Below, piece after piece: positions 31,895-40,710 of a stretch of DNA of 64,000 nucleotides (the first letter of the stretch is position 1; each line of letters opens with the position of its first letter). The stretch comes from Sphingomonas yabuuchiae. Lineage in GTDB: Bacteria; Pseudomonadota; Alphaproteobacteria; Sphingomonadales; Sphingomonadaceae. The notes under the pieces were generated by a model, which saw nothing but the letters and a program-made list of their open reading frames with translations, had not been told where the DNA came from and searched no databases. The position numbers were made by a program, and so were the translations under genes. The stretch lies in the NCBI RefSeq assembly GCF_014199595.1, contig NZ_JACHNX010000001.1:496001-560000 (forward strand). The letters run 5' to 3'.

Positions 31895-32682
31895 GCGCTC
31901 ATTCCTTCCGCCACGCGGGCCCAACGCGCGAGCTTGTCTTCGGCATCCGACAGGATCACGACTTCGCCGACGACGATGATCGCCGGGCTCTGCACCGCCT
32001 CGCGCTCGACCATCGCGCCGAGATCGGCGAGCAAAGTGCGGATGGCGCGATGCCCCTCCAGCGTGCCGCGCTCCAGCACCGCGACGGGCATGTCGGGGGC
32101 GACGCCGTCGGCCATCAGCTTGTCGGCGATACCGTTGGCGGTCGCCACGCCCATATAGATGACGAGCGTGCGGCCCTGACCCGCCAACCCGGACCAGTCC
32201 TGATCGGTCAGCCCCTTGCACTGGCCCGCGACGAAGGACACGGCCGAGCTGTGGTCGCGGTGGGTCAGCGGCAGCATCGCCTCTGCCGCGCAACCGAGCG
32301 CCGCCGAAACGCCGGGGATCACCTCGACCGGCAGGCCGGCGGCGCGCACCGTCTCCACCTCTTCGCCGCCCCGTCCGAAGATGAACGGGTCGCCGCCCTT
32401 CAGCCGCACGACGATCGCACCCGTCTTCACATGCGCGACGATCAGCGCGTTGATCGCGTCCTGCGACAGCGTATGCCGCGCGCGCCGCTTGGCGACCGAG
32501 ATGCGCTGGGCCTGTGGCGGCGCAAGGTCGAGGACGCGGGGATCGATCAGCCCGTCATGCACGACGACATCGGCGGTCTTCAACGCCTCGACCGCGCGCA
32601 CGGTCAACAGGCCCGGATCGCCGGGGCCTGCACCAACCAGGATCACGCGGCCACGCGCGGTGGGATCGAGAAGACTAGCCAT
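31891..32682 (-). CDS. cobA: Uroporphyrinogen-III C-methyltransferase (SUMT)
   Basis: The 263-residue product has the SUMT motifs VILVGAGPGDPGLLTVRAVE, VVRLKGGDPFIFGRGGEEVE, VIPGVSAALGCAAEAMLPLT and VIYMGVATANGIADKLMADG. It uses SAM to make precorrin-2, the first step toward siroheme (and cobalamin). Here it serves CysI; the oxidase/ferrochelatase domain of CysG is not fused and must be encoded elsewhere. It starts the tightly overlapping sulfur operon; astD lies 62 bp upstream on the same strand. Confidence 0.93.
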   Translation of the reverse strand: MASLLDPTARGRVILVGAGPGDPGLLTVRAVEALKTADVVVHDGLIDPRVLDLAPPQAQRISVAKRRARHTLSQDAINALIVAHVKTGAIVVRLKGGDPFIFGRGGEEVETVRAAGLPVEVIPGVSAALGCAAEAMLPLTHRDHSSAVSFVAGQCKGLTDQDWSGLAGQGRTLVIYMGVATANGIADKLMADGVAPDMPVAVLERGTLEGHRAIRTLLADLGAMVEREAVQSPAIIVVGEVVILSDAEDKLARWARVAEGMSA

Positions 32683-32744
32683 GCTCCAAAGATGATCCCC
32701 CCGACCACGATCGACAACCGAGCGATGCTTGGGGTGGAGTTAGA

Positions 32745-34175
32745 TCAGCTATGCGGGCGCAGGCCGATCGGGATCGTAGCCGCGGCGCTGTCGCTTTCGG
32801 CGCTGGCGACCGGATAGGCGCAGTAATCGGCGGCGTAATAGGCGCTCGGGCGGTGATTGCCCGACCAGCCGATGCCCCCGAACGGGGCGCTGGAGGCCGC
32901 GCCGTTGGTCGGGCGGTTCCAGTTGACGATCCCGGCACGGATGCCGGTCCAGAAGGCGTCGTACCGCTCGCGCGAGGGCGAGATCAGCGAGGCGGACAGG
33001 CCGTAGCGGGTGGCGTTGGCTTCCGCGATCGCATCCGCAAAGTCGGATGCGCGGGAGACTTGCAGGACTGGGCCGAACAACTCGTCGTCGGGACGCTCGG
33101 CGACGGTGCCGACGTCGAGGATAGCGGGGGTCAGAAGCGGCCGGTCGGGCGAGATGCGCTCCAAGGGGCGGATGGTCTTCGCGCCACTCGTCACCAGTTC
33201 CTCGACCCGCGCGAGCAGATGGTCCGCTGCGTCATTGTCGATTACCGGCCCCATGAAGGGCGCGGGCTCGTCATGCGGCGCGCCGAGGATCAGCCGGTCG
33301 ACCAGCCCGGTCAGCGCCGTCATCAGCGGATCGAACAGCCGGTCCTCGACGATCAGCCGTCGCCCGGCGGTGCAGCGCTGCCCGGCGGTGGTATAGGCCG
33401 ACTGGACGATCAGCGCGGCGGCGGCGTCGAGGTCGGGATCGTCCCAGACGATGATCGGGTTGTTGCCGCCCATTTCCAGCGCCAGGATCTTTTCCGGCTG
33501 CTCGGCGAACTGGCGGTTGAGCGCCAGGCCCGTGCGCGCCGAGCCGGTGAAGAGCAGCCCGTCGATATCGTCATGCCCGGCAAGCGCACGGCCCTGATCC
33601 GGTCCGCCGATCAGCAGCCGCACGACCCCATCGGGCACCCCTGCCGCATGATAGCATTCGACCAGGAACGCGCCCGTCGCGGGTGTCTTTTCCGATGGCT
33701 TGAACACCACCGCATTGCCCGCCAGCAGGGCTGGCACGATATGGCCGTTGGGTAGATGGGCGGGGAAATTATACGGCCCCAGCACCGCCAGCACGCCATG
33801 CGGCCGGTGACGCAGCGCCATGCGCCCGCCGCCCGGCTGGTCGGTGAAACGCTCGCCCGCGCGCTCGGCTTGCGCGGTGATCGAGATCGCGACCTTGGCG
33901 ATCACGGTGTCGACCTCGGTCCTCGCTTCCCAGAGCGGCTTGCCCGTCTCGCGCGCGATCAGGTCGGCAAAGGCGTCGGCGCGTGCCCGCACGATTTCGG
34001 CGAAGCGGCGCAGCGTCTCGATCCGCTCGGCCAGCGGTGTCATCGCCCAACCGGCCCATGCCGCCCTGGCGGTAGTGACCTCCGTACTGACATCGCCGAC
34101 GGGAAGCTCGGCAATCAGCGCGCCGGTTGCGGGTTCGTAGGTCGATAGCGTTTCGGTCGTGCGCGGTGATGACAT
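32745..34175 (-). CDS. astD: N-succinylglutamate 5-semialdehyde dehydrogenase
   Basis: ATG 34175 gives 476 residues, close to the AstD norm. Aldehyde dehydrogenase motifs are complete: VLGPYNFPAHLPNGHIVPAL, LLFTGSARTGLALNRQFAEQ, ILALEMGGNNP with the general-base Glu, and TAGQRCTAGRRL with the catalytic Cys. The F-P-A-H-L-P-N-G-H form is characteristic of AstD, the fourth enzyme of the arginine succinyltransferase pathway. No other ast gene lies nearby, so pathway membership is from family only. It is co-directional with selO and the sulfur genes. Confidence 0.88.
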   Translation of the reverse strand: MSSPRTTETLSTYEPATGALIAELPVGDVSTEVTTARAAWAGWAMTPLAERIETLRRFAEIVRARADAFADLIARETGKPLWEARTEVDTVIAKVAISITAQAERAGERFTDQPGGGRMALRHRPHGVLAVLGPYNFPAHLPNGHIVPALLAGNAVVFKPSEKTPATGAFLVECYHAAGVPDGVVRLLIGGPDQGRALAGHDDIDGLLFTGSARTGLALNRQFAEQPEKILALEMGGNNPIIVWDDPDLDAAAALIVQSAYTTAGQRCTAGRRLIVEDRLFDPLMTALTGLVDRLILGAPHDEPAPFMGPVIDNDAADHLLARVEELVTSGAKTIRPLERISPDRPLLTPAILDVGTVAERPDDELFGPVLQVSRASDFADAIAEANATRYGLSASLISPSRERYDAFWTGIRAGIVNWNRPTNGAASSAPFGGIGWSGNHRPSAYYAADYCAYPVASAESDSAAATIPIGLRPHS

Positions 34176-34192
34176 GGCATTGATCCAGACAA

Positions 34193-34296
34193 GCCCCTCT
34201 CCTTCAGAGGAGAGGTTGGGGTGGGGCCTCTCCACCGATGCCAGGTCTGGGGCGGGCGCCCCACCCCCGGCCCCTCCCCTGAAGGGGAAGGGGGAG
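34193..34296. repeat. GC-rich intergenic inverted repeat, family 1
   Basis: Between selO and astD the arms CCCCTCTCCTTCAGAGGAG and CCCACCCCCGGCCCCTCCCC/TGAAGGGGAAG form hairpins. The right half (CGCCCCACCCCCGGCCCCTC followed by CCCTGAAGGGGA) recurs at 43784-43885. Such C/G-tract palindromes are frequent between core genes of sphingomonads. Confidence 0.6.
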
Positions 34297-34317
34297 TCAG
34301 GCCCTTGTGATGCGATG

Positions 34318-35694
34318 CTAGGCCGCCGCAACCGGGTCGGCAAGCGCCCGGCCCATGGCACGCACCCGCGCGACCTTGTCGTGGAGCAGGGTCCAGTCGT
34401 CATGCTCGGCGATCGGGGCCCAGATCGACTCGACCTCTTCGATCAGCATCGACTCGGGCTCGCCCTGCCAATAGGCATCGTCGCGCGCGCGGCGTGGAGC
34501 ATAGGGCTCGATCAGGTCGCGGAGCGCGTTCCACGTCTCGTCGTAATGATCCGGCACCTGTCCGCCGAACAGATCGAAATAGGCGCGGTCTAGGCTCGCC
34601 TGGCTGTCCCGCAGCGCGCGTTCGAAAGTCTGGACGAGCGCGCGGTCCTCGGTGCCGCCGCGCGGGGTCAGCCCCAGCCGCCAGAGGATCGCGGTCACGA
34701 TCTCTTGCTGATAGGTCGTGGCAAAGCCCTCCAGCGCGGCGATCAGCGGATCGCTCTCGGCGATCAGGCGCAGGCTGGAGGCGAGCTGCATCACGTCCCA
34801 CTGGATCGCCTCGGGCTGGCGGGCGAGCGCGTAGAGGCCGCTATGGTCGAAATAGGCGGCGGTGAACTCGGGGTCCCAAGTGGGGGCGAACCGCCAGGGA
34901 CCATAGTCGAAGCTCTCGCCGGTCACGTTGATATTGTCGGAATTGAGCACGCCGTGGACGAACCCGGCGGCCATATAGCGCGCCGCCAGCGTCGCGGTCC
35001 GCTGCGCCACCAGGGTCAGCAGCCGGACGGGATCGTCCGAGTCCTCGCCATAAAAGTGGCGAAGGACATAAGCGACCAGCCGCCGCATGCCCGCTTCGTC
35101 GCGTTCGAAGGCCAGCCGCTGGAAACTGCCGATCCGGATATGGCCATGGCTCATCCGCACCATCACCGCCGAGCGGGTGGGGGAGGGTTCGTCGCCCCGG
35201 TGCAGCGCCTCGCCCGTCTCGATGATCGACAAGGTGCGCGAGGTGGGAACGTTCAGCGCCTCCAGCATCTCGGTCGCCAAGATTTCCCGCACGCCGCCCT
35301 TCAGCGTCAGGCGACCGTCGCCGGAGCGGCTGTACGGCGTCTGCCCCGACCCCTTGGTGCCGAGTTCGAGCAACCGGCCATCGCAGGCCGTCATCTGCGC
35401 GAAGGTGAAGCCGCGCCCGTCGCCCAGGTCGGAATTGTAATGGCGGAACTGATGCCCGTGATAGCGCATCGCGAAAGGCCCCGGCAGCGTGTCGGGCAAG
35501 GGCTGGAACCGGCCGAGATGCGCGGCCCATTCCGCATCGGTCAGCGTCTCCAACCCGATCTCGGCCGCCGCCCGGTCGTTGCGGAAGCGGATGATCGTCT
35601 GCGGGAAATCGGCGGGCGCGACGGGATCGGCGATGAAATCGGCGATCTCGGTCAGGGCGGTCGAAGGGCGATAGGCTTGCGGGGATACGGGCAT
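34318..35694 (-). CDS. selO: Protein adenylyltransferase SelO (YdiU)
   Basis: ATG 35694 begins MPVSPQAYRPS and gives 458 residues. The pseudokinase-fold landmarks are ELGTKGSGQTPYSRSGDGRL, KGGVREILATEMLEALNVPT, FVHGVLNSDNINVTGESFDY followed by GPW. The N-x-x-N and DYGPW segments hold the metal-binding residues. SelO transfers AMP to Ser, Thr or Tyr of redox proteins. Bacterial versions lack the selenocysteine of the eukaryotic C-terminus, as here (ends in Ala). It is divergent from the alpha/beta hydrolase with only 37 bp between starts. Confidence 0.93.
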   Translation of the reverse strand: MPVSPQAYRPSTALTEIADFIADPVAPADFPQTIIRFRNDRAAAEIGLETLTDAEWAAHLGRFQPLPDTLPGPFAMRYHGHQFRHYNSDLGDGRGFTFAQMTACDGRLLELGTKGSGQTPYSRSGDGRLTLKGGVREILATEMLEALNVPTSRTLSIIETGEALHRGDEPSPTRSAVMVRMSHGHIRIGSFQRLAFERDEAGMRRLVAYVLRHFYGEDSDDPVRLLTLVAQRTATLAARYMAAGFVHGVLNSDNINVTGESFDYGPWRFAPTWDPEFTAAYFDHSGLYALARQPEAIQWDVMQLASSLRLIAESDPLIAALEGFATTYQQEIVTAILWRLGLTPRGGTEDRALVQTFERALRDSQASLDRAYFDLFGGQVPDHYDETWNALRDLIEPYAPRRARDDAYWQGEPESMLIEEVESIWAPIAEHDDWTLLHDKVARVRAMGRALADPVAAA

Positions 35695-35731
35695 GCCGCG
35701 ATATGGAGGCGGCACCGGAGGACCTTCAAGC

Positions 35732-36592
35732 ATGATCCCTCATGAGAATCGATATTGGTGGTCGAAGGACGGCCTGCGGCTCCATGCACGGGATTATCCG
35801 GGGGACGATACGCTGCCCCCGGTCATCTGCCTGCCCGGCCTGACCCGCAATGCCCGTGATTTCGAGGGGCTGGCCGAGGCGCTTGACGGCCGCGCGCGGG
35901 TCATCGCGGTCAGCTTCCGGGGGCGGGGCGAGAGTGCCTATGCCAAGGATCCGATGAGCTATGTGCCGCTGACCTATGTGCAGGACGTCGAGGCGATGCT
36001 GGACGAGTTCGGCATCGGGCGCTTCGTCGCGGTCGGCACCTCGCTGGGCGGGATCGTGACCATGGTGCTGGCGGCGACCGCGCGCGAGCGGCTGGCGGGG
36101 GCGGTGCTGAACGATATCGGGCCGGAGATCGAGGCGGCGGGGCTCGGGCGTATCCGTGGTTATGTCGGCAAGGGGCAGAGCTTTCCCACCTGGCTGCACG
36201 CCGCGCGCTGCGTCCAGGAGAATAACGAGGACGTCTATCCCGGCTGGGGCGTCGAGGACTGGCTGGCCATGGCCAAGCGCACGCACCGCCTGACCAGCGC
36301 GGGGCGGATCGTGCTCGATTACGACCTCAAGATCGCCGAGCCGTTCCGCGTGCCCAATACCGAGGGCGGGCCGGACATGTGGGCCGCGCTCGATGCGCTG
36401 AACGGCGTGCCGACGCTGGTGATGCGCGGCGAGCGGTCGGATATCCTGAGCGCCGGGGTCGCCGAGCGGATGGTCGCGCGGCTGTCGCCGTCCGAACTGG
36501 TGACGGTGCCGAGCGTCGGCCACACGCCGTTGCTGACCGAGCCCGAGGCGCTGGCGGGGATCGGCCGCTTGCTCGACACGGTGGCGGGGTAA
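35732..36592 (+). CDS. Alpha/beta hydrolase
   Basis: ATG 35732 opens MIPHENRYWWSKDGLRLHAR; 286 residues. The fold is clear: PPVICLPGLTRNARDFEGLA (oxyanion loop), VAVGTSLGGIVTMVLAATA with nucleophile Ser in G-x-S-x-G, TLVMRGERSDILSAGVAERM with the Asp region, and PSVGHTPLLTEPEAL with the catalytic His. Substrate cannot be predicted. It resembles esterase or haloperoxidase-like enzymes common in sphingomonads. It is divergent from selO and followed by a repeat and a glycosyltransferase. Confidence 0.88.
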   Translation: MIPHENRYWWSKDGLRLHARDYPGDDTLPPVICLPGLTRNARDFEGLAEALDGRARVIAVSFRGRGESAYAKDPMSYVPLTYVQDVEAMLDEFGIGRFVAVGTSLGGIVTMVLAATARERLAGAVLNDIGPEIEAAGLGRIRGYVGKGQSFPTWLHAARCVQENNEDVYPGWGVEDWLAMAKRTHRLTSAGRIVLDYDLKIAEPFRVPNTEGGPDMWAALDALNGVPTLVMRGERSDILSAGVAERMVARLSPSELVTVPSVGHTPLLTEPEALAGIGRLLDTVAG

Positions 36593-36599
36593 GACCGGC

Positions 36600-36740
36600 A
36601 AATTCCTCCCCTGCAAGGGGAGGGGGACCAGCGAAGCTGGTGGAGGGGTGTCCCCGGTCGCGAGCGATCCCCAACCTCTCCAACCGTGACACCCCTCCGT
36701 CAGGCCTTCGGCCTGCCACCTCCCCTTGCAAGGGAGGAAA
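36600..36740. repeat. GC-rich intergenic inverted repeat, family 2 (copy 1)
   Basis: The outer arms AATTCCTCCCCTGCAAGGGG and CCCCTTGCAAGGGAGGAA are inverted copies, and the inner arms GGAGGGGTGTCC and GACACCCCTCC also pair. The same 120-140-bp unit, including CGTCAGG-CTTCG-CCTGCCACC, recurs at 51637-51756. It occupies the gap between the hydrolase and the GT4 gene. Confidence 0.75.
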
Positions 36741-36789
36741 ATGGCGCCAGCGGTTTTCAACGCCGCCGCCGCCCGCTAATCCGGCGGGC

Positions 36790-37926
36790 ATGGCCCGTCC
36801 GCTGAACATCCTGCATCTCCACTCCTCCTTCTCGCTGGGCGGCAAGGAGGCGCGGGCGGTCGCGTTGATGAACGCCTTTGGCGATGCCGCCAAGCATACC
36901 ATCGTCTCGGGACTGCCCGACGAACTGGGCGCGCGCGATGCCATTGCCAAGGGCATTCGCTACGAGATCGCGCAGGATGCGCCGCCGCTGACCGGCACGC
37001 CCTCGGTCAAGCGGTACGAGGCGATTGCGGGCTATATGCGCCGCTTCGACCTGGTGCTGACGTATAATTGGGGTGCGATCGACGGGGTGATGGCACGCCG
37101 CGTCTATTCCAAGGGCGCGCCGCCGCTGGTCCATCACGAGGACGGTTTCAACGCCGACGAGGCGCGGGGCCTCAAGATCGAGCGCAACATCTATCGCCGC
37201 ATCGCGCTGTCGGCGGCGGATGCGCTGGCGGTGCCGAGCCATATCCTGGAGGGCATCGCACGCCAGACCTGGAAACAGCCTGCCGAGCGCGTCCATCGCA
37301 TCCCCAACGGCATCGACACCCGGCTCTATGCCCGCGATCCCGATCCCAAGGGCATTCCCGGTTTCGTCCGCCAGCCCAAGGAGATCGTCGTCGGCGCGCT
37401 GGCAGGACTTCGGACGGTCAAGAACCTGCCCATGCTGGTCCGCGCGATGGGCGGCATACCCAACCGCTTCCGGCTGGTGATCGTCGGCGAGGGGCCGGAG
37501 CGGGCGAACATCATGCAGGCCGCCGCCGCCATGGGCATCGCCGACCGGCTGGTGATGCCGGGCTTCCTGGAGCGGCCGTATAATTACATCCGCCATTTCG
37601 ACATCGTCGCCTTGTCCTCGCTGTCGGAACAGGCGCCGATCTCGGTGCTGGAGGGGATGGCGGCGGGCTTGCCCATCGCCTCGCTGCCGGTGGGCGATGT
37701 GCCGATGATGGTGTCCGAGCCCAATCGCCAGTTCATCGCCGACGCGCCCAATGAGGTGCGCCTGCGCGACGTGATCCAGGCGCTGATCACGCATCCCGAG
37801 TTGCGCGCCCAGGCGGGGGCGGCCAACCAGGCACGGGTGCGTGCCGAGTTCGACCAGGCGCAGATGGTCGCGCGCTACAAGGCGCTCTACGAACAGGTGC
37901 TCGGACGACCCGGCGCGCTTGGCTGA
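36790..37926 (+). CDS. GT4-family glycosyltransferase
   Basis: ATG 36790 begins MARPLNILHLHSSFSLGGKE; the upstream open frame is shadow. The 378-residue GT-B enzyme has the N-terminal GGKEARAVAL loop, the middle HRIPNGIDTRLYARDPD segment and the donor-binding half with VGALAGLRTVKNLPMLVRAM, VIVGEGPERANIM and SLSEQAPISVLEGMAAGLPI (E-x7-E motif). Such enzymes transfer sugars from NDP donors to lipids or polysaccharides at the inner membrane. No partner genes for capsule or LPS lie next to it, so the acceptor is unknown. Confidence 0.9.
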   Translation: MARPLNILHLHSSFSLGGKEARAVALMNAFGDAAKHTIVSGLPDELGARDAIAKGIRYEIAQDAPPLTGTPSVKRYEAIAGYMRRFDLVLTYNWGAIDGVMARRVYSKGAPPLVHHEDGFNADEARGLKIERNIYRRIALSAADALAVPSHILEGIARQTWKQPAERVHRIPNGIDTRLYARDPDPKGIPGFVRQPKEIVVGALAGLRTVKNLPMLVRAMGGIPNRFRLVIVGEGPERANIMQAAAAMGIADRLVMPGFLERPYNYIRHFDIVALSSLSEQAPISVLEGMAAGLPIASLPVGDVPMMVSEPNRQFIADAPNEVRLRDVIQALITHPELRAQAGAANQARVRAEFDQAQMVARYKALYEQVLGRPGALG

Positions 37927-38027
37927 AGGTCGTGGCGGAACCCGGCACGGAGGGGTGCCGTTAATTCCCCTCGCATAGCGATCCTAACACGCTATATGAA
38001 ACCCTTTCGGACCAGTAAGGTGAAGAC

Positions 38028-39431
38028 GTGTTCAAAGGCCTAAGCCCCATCCTGTACAACGGCCGCGAGGTTTGGCCGCTGATCGAAGGCGGGAAGGGCG
38101 TTGCTGCGACCAATCACGCTTCTGCCGGTGCCTGGGCGGCGGCGGGCGGCGTCGGCACCGTGTCGGCGGTGAACGCGGACAGCTATGACGCCGAGGGCAA
38201 GATCATTCCCCAGATCTACCGTGCGCTGACCCGGCGCGAGCGGCACGAGGAACTGATCGAATACGCCATCGAGGGTGCGGTCCAGCAGGTGAAGCGCGCC
38301 TGGGACATTGCCGGTGGCAAGGGCGCCATCAACATCAACGTTCTGTGGGAAATGGGCGGCGCGCAGCGGGTGCTGGAAGGCGTGCTGGCGCGCACCAAGG
38401 GTCTGGTCGCGGGCGTCACCTGCGGTGCGGGCATGCCCTATAAGCTGTCCGAGATCGCGGCCCATCACCAGGTCAGCTATCTGCCGATCGTGTCGTCGGG
38501 CCGCGCCTTCCGCGCCTTGTGGAAGCGCGCCTATTCCAAGGCGTCGGAATGGCTGGCGGCGGTGGTCTATGAAGACCCCTGGCTCGCCGGTGGCCATAAC
38601 GGCCTGTCCAACGCCGAAGACCCGTTGCAGCCGCAGGACCCCTATCCGCGCGTGAAAGCGCTGCGCGATACGATGCGCGAGGGCGGTATTTCGGACGAAG
38701 TGCCGATCGTGATGGCGGGCGGCGTCTGGTATCTTCGCGACTGGAACGACTGGATCGACAATCCCGAGCTGGGCAAGATCGCATTCCAGTTCGGTACGCG
38801 CCCCCTGCTGACCCAGGAAAGCCCGATCCCCGAAGAGTGGAAGCAGCGTCTGATGACGATCGAGCAGGGCGATGTCCTGCTCCACCGCTTCTCGCCGACC
38901 GGCTTCTATTCCAGTGCGGTGCGCAATCCCTTCCTGCGCAGCCTGGAGGCGCGTTCGGAGCGCCAGATCGCTTTCTCGACCCAGGAAGCGGGTGATCATG
39001 TCTTCCAGCTCGACGTGGGCGTGAAGGGCAAGAATTTTTGGGTGACGAAGGGCGACCTGCTGCGCGCGCGCGAATGGTTCGGCGCGGGCTTCACCATGGC
39101 GCTGAAGACGCCCGACAACACGCTGGTATTCGTGACCCCGGAAGAGGCCAAGGAAATCCGCAAGGATCAGGCCGACTGCATGGGCTGCCTGTCGCAGTGC
39201 CTGTTCTCCAGCTGGGCGGACAGCGAAACCAATTCGACCGGCCGTCTGGCCGACCCGCGCAGCTTCTGCATTCAGAAGACGCTGCAGGAGATCGCGCATG
39301 GCGGGGATGTCGAACAGAATCTGATGTTCGCCGGGCACGCAGCCTATAACTTCAAGCGCGATCCCTTCTACTCGAACGGGTTCGTGCCGACCGTGAAGCA
39401 GCTGGTCGACCGCATCCTGACCGGGGACTGA
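38028..39431 (+). CDS. Nitronate monooxygenase-like FMN enzyme
   Basis: GTG 38028 begins MFKGLSPILYNGREVWPLIE; 467 residues. The TIM-barrel pattern of the NMO/2-nitropropane dioxygenase family is present: GGKGVAATNHASAGAWAAAG, GAININVLWEMGG, VAGVTCGAGMPYKLSEIAAH, VPIVMAGGVWYLRDWNDW and KIAFQFGTRPLLTQESP. A Cys-containing segment QADCMGCLSQCLFSSWA near the C-terminus suggests a metal or Fe-S site not typical of short NMOs. FMN binding is expected; the physiological substrate is uncertain. It stands alone with a 101-bp leader. Confidence 0.85.
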   Translation: MFKGLSPILYNGREVWPLIEGGKGVAATNHASAGAWAAAGGVGTVSAVNADSYDAEGKIIPQIYRALTRRERHEELIEYAIEGAVQQVKRAWDIAGGKGAININVLWEMGGAQRVLEGVLARTKGLVAGVTCGAGMPYKLSEIAAHHQVSYLPIVSSGRAFRALWKRAYSKASEWLAAVVYEDPWLAGGHNGLSNAEDPLQPQDPYPRVKALRDTMREGGISDEVPIVMAGGVWYLRDWNDWIDNPELGKIAFQFGTRPLLTQESPIPEEWKQRLMTIEQGDVLLHRFSPTGFYSSAVRNPFLRSLEARSERQIAFSTQEAGDHVFQLDVGVKGKNFWVTKGDLLRAREWFGAGFTMALKTPDNTLVFVTPEEAKEIRKDQADCMGCLSQCLFSSWADSETNSTGRLADPRSFCIQKTLQEIAHGGDVEQNLMFAGHAAYNFKRDPFYSNGFVPTVKQLVDRILTGD

Positions 39432-39437
39432 TCCATC

Positions 39438-39923
39438 ATGATGACGCCGGAACTCTGCGCGACGTTGCACAGCGTCGCAGGGGCGATGGCGTCATTCCCC
39501 GATGGCTGGTGGATCATCGGCAGCGCGGCGCTGACGTTGCACGGTATCGATGCCGGTCCGGTTGACGATGTCGATCTGCTGATCGAGGCCGGGCTGGCCG
39601 ATGCGGTGTTCGATCGGCTGGGTATCGCGCCGATCCTCTTGCCGCCTGATCCGCTGTTTCGCTCGACGGCCTTTGCGCGGTGGCAGGCCGCACCGGTTCC
39701 GGTCGAGGTGATGGCCGGTCTCGATGTCGCCGTCGCCGGATGCTGGCAGCGGGTCGAACCCCGCACGCGTCAGCGGATCATGAAATCCGATGGGCCCCTG
39801 TTCGTGCCCGACCAGCAGGAATTGCTCGCACTGTTCCGCCTTTTCGGGCGGCCCAAGGATGCGCCGCGTATCCGGGCGCTGATGGCGGAAGCGGCAGGGA
39901 AGGCCGCCGCTCCCGCACGATAG
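39438..39923 (+). CDS. Nucleotidyltransferase-fold hypothetical protein
   Basis: ATG 39438 lies 6 bp after the nitronate monooxygenase stop (ATG 39441 is alternative). The 161-residue protein has WWIIGSAALTLHGIDAGPVD followed by DVDLLIEAGLAD, the G-S-x10-D-x-D pattern of minimal nucleotidyltransferases. The rest (PVEVMAGLDVAVAGCW, VPDQQELLALFRLFGRPKDA) fits the short NTase class often found in toxin-antitoxin pairs, but no partner gene is present. An enzymatic role is possible. Confidence 0.7.
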   Translation: MMTPELCATLHSVAGAMASFPDGWWIIGSAALTLHGIDAGPVDDVDLLIEAGLADAVFDRLGIAPILLPPDPLFRSTAFARWQAAPVPVEVMAGLDVAVAGCWQRVEPRTRQRIMKSDGPLFVPDQQELLALFRLFGRPKDAPRIRALMAEAAGKAAAPAR

Positions 39924-39924
39924 A

Positions 39925-40116
39925 TTAGTCGGCGACGGTCCCGACGACCGCGCCCGCCGTGCCGCCGACCGCCGCGCCACGCTCGACGCTACCGCCGGTT
40001 GCCGCCGCCACGCCTGCGCCGCCCGCACCACCGATGGCGGCCCCCTTCAGCGTCGAGCAGGCCGAGATCGACATCGCCGCGGCTGCCAAGGTGAAGGTAA
40101 TTGCCAGCTTTTTCAT
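39925..40116 (-). CDS. Small Gly-rich lipoprotein
   Basis: ATG 40116 has GGGAGCTACCACC upstream. The 63-residue product has a signal peptide and lipobox AMSISACSTL, so Cys20 is lipidated. The mature part is a Gly/Ala glycine-zipper type sequence (LKGAAIGGAGGAGVAAATGG, GGTAGAVVGTVAD). Similar small envelope lipoproteins are common in Alphaproteobacteria; roles are mostly unknown. It converges with the upstream NTase-like gene with only 1 bp between stops. Confidence 0.8.
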   Translation of the reverse strand: MKKLAITFTLAAAAMSISACSTLKGAAIGGAGGAGVAAATGGSVERGAAVGGTAGAVVGTVAD

Positions 40117-40278
40117 GGTGGTAGCTCCCGTTGAATGACAGGAAGGGAATGCAATCCCGCAGCAACGGTTCCGCATTGCAACAATTTGACATGGATCAGG
40201 GGCGGCTCTTCCCGGCAGCCTGTCACCATCATCGAGCGCGAGGTTGATCCGGTCCATGGGCTGTGTCAGTCGCACGTC

Positions 40279-40641
40279 ATGCAACCAGATATCCGCGCGA
40301 TCATCGCCGCTTCGTCCCATGCGCTCGTGACCGGCAGGAAGGTGGCCGGGCTTTATGACCAGGCGCAGGACCGGCACCGCCGCATCGCGGCGGAGGCTCG
40401 GGGCGAACATCTGCAGGGGCTGGACGGCGACCGGAACGTGAAGTTCGGCGGCACGCTTCCCGAACTGCGTGAAACCGGAACGGGGGCCGCGATCTATATG
40501 GAAATCGCCGATGGCGAGACGAAGGGCTTCGACCGCAGCAGCTCGGGCCACTTCACCTGCCGGATCGAGGATCAGGTCGTCCAGCTTTACGATCACGCCG
40601 ACAGCGCGTGGTTCACCTTCGTCGTGCAGGCCGCCGAGTAA
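40279..40641 (+). CDS. Small hypothetical protein
   Basis: I choose ATG 40279 (MQPDIRAIIAASSHALVTGR); the frame extends to 40135 without ribosome binding site. The 120-residue cytosolic product shows RKVAGLYDQAQDRHRRIAAE, GLDGDRNVKFGGTLPELRET and CRIEDQVVQLYDHADSAWFT. From memory this resembles a sphingomonad-conserved orphan family. No domain can be named. A short REP-like palindrome follows before the hydroxyacid dehydrogenase. Confidence 0.65.
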   Translation: MQPDIRAIIAASSHALVTGRKVAGLYDQAQDRHRRIAAEARGEHLQGLDGDRNVKFGGTLPELRETGTGAAIYMEIADGETKGFDRSSSGHFTCRIEDQVVQLYDHADSAWFTFVVQAAE

Positions 40642-40710
40642 TCCCAGTCAGCAATCCTCTTCATGCCTCTCCTCTTTCCAGGGGAGAGGGGAAAACAGTG
40701 CCGATCGCGT

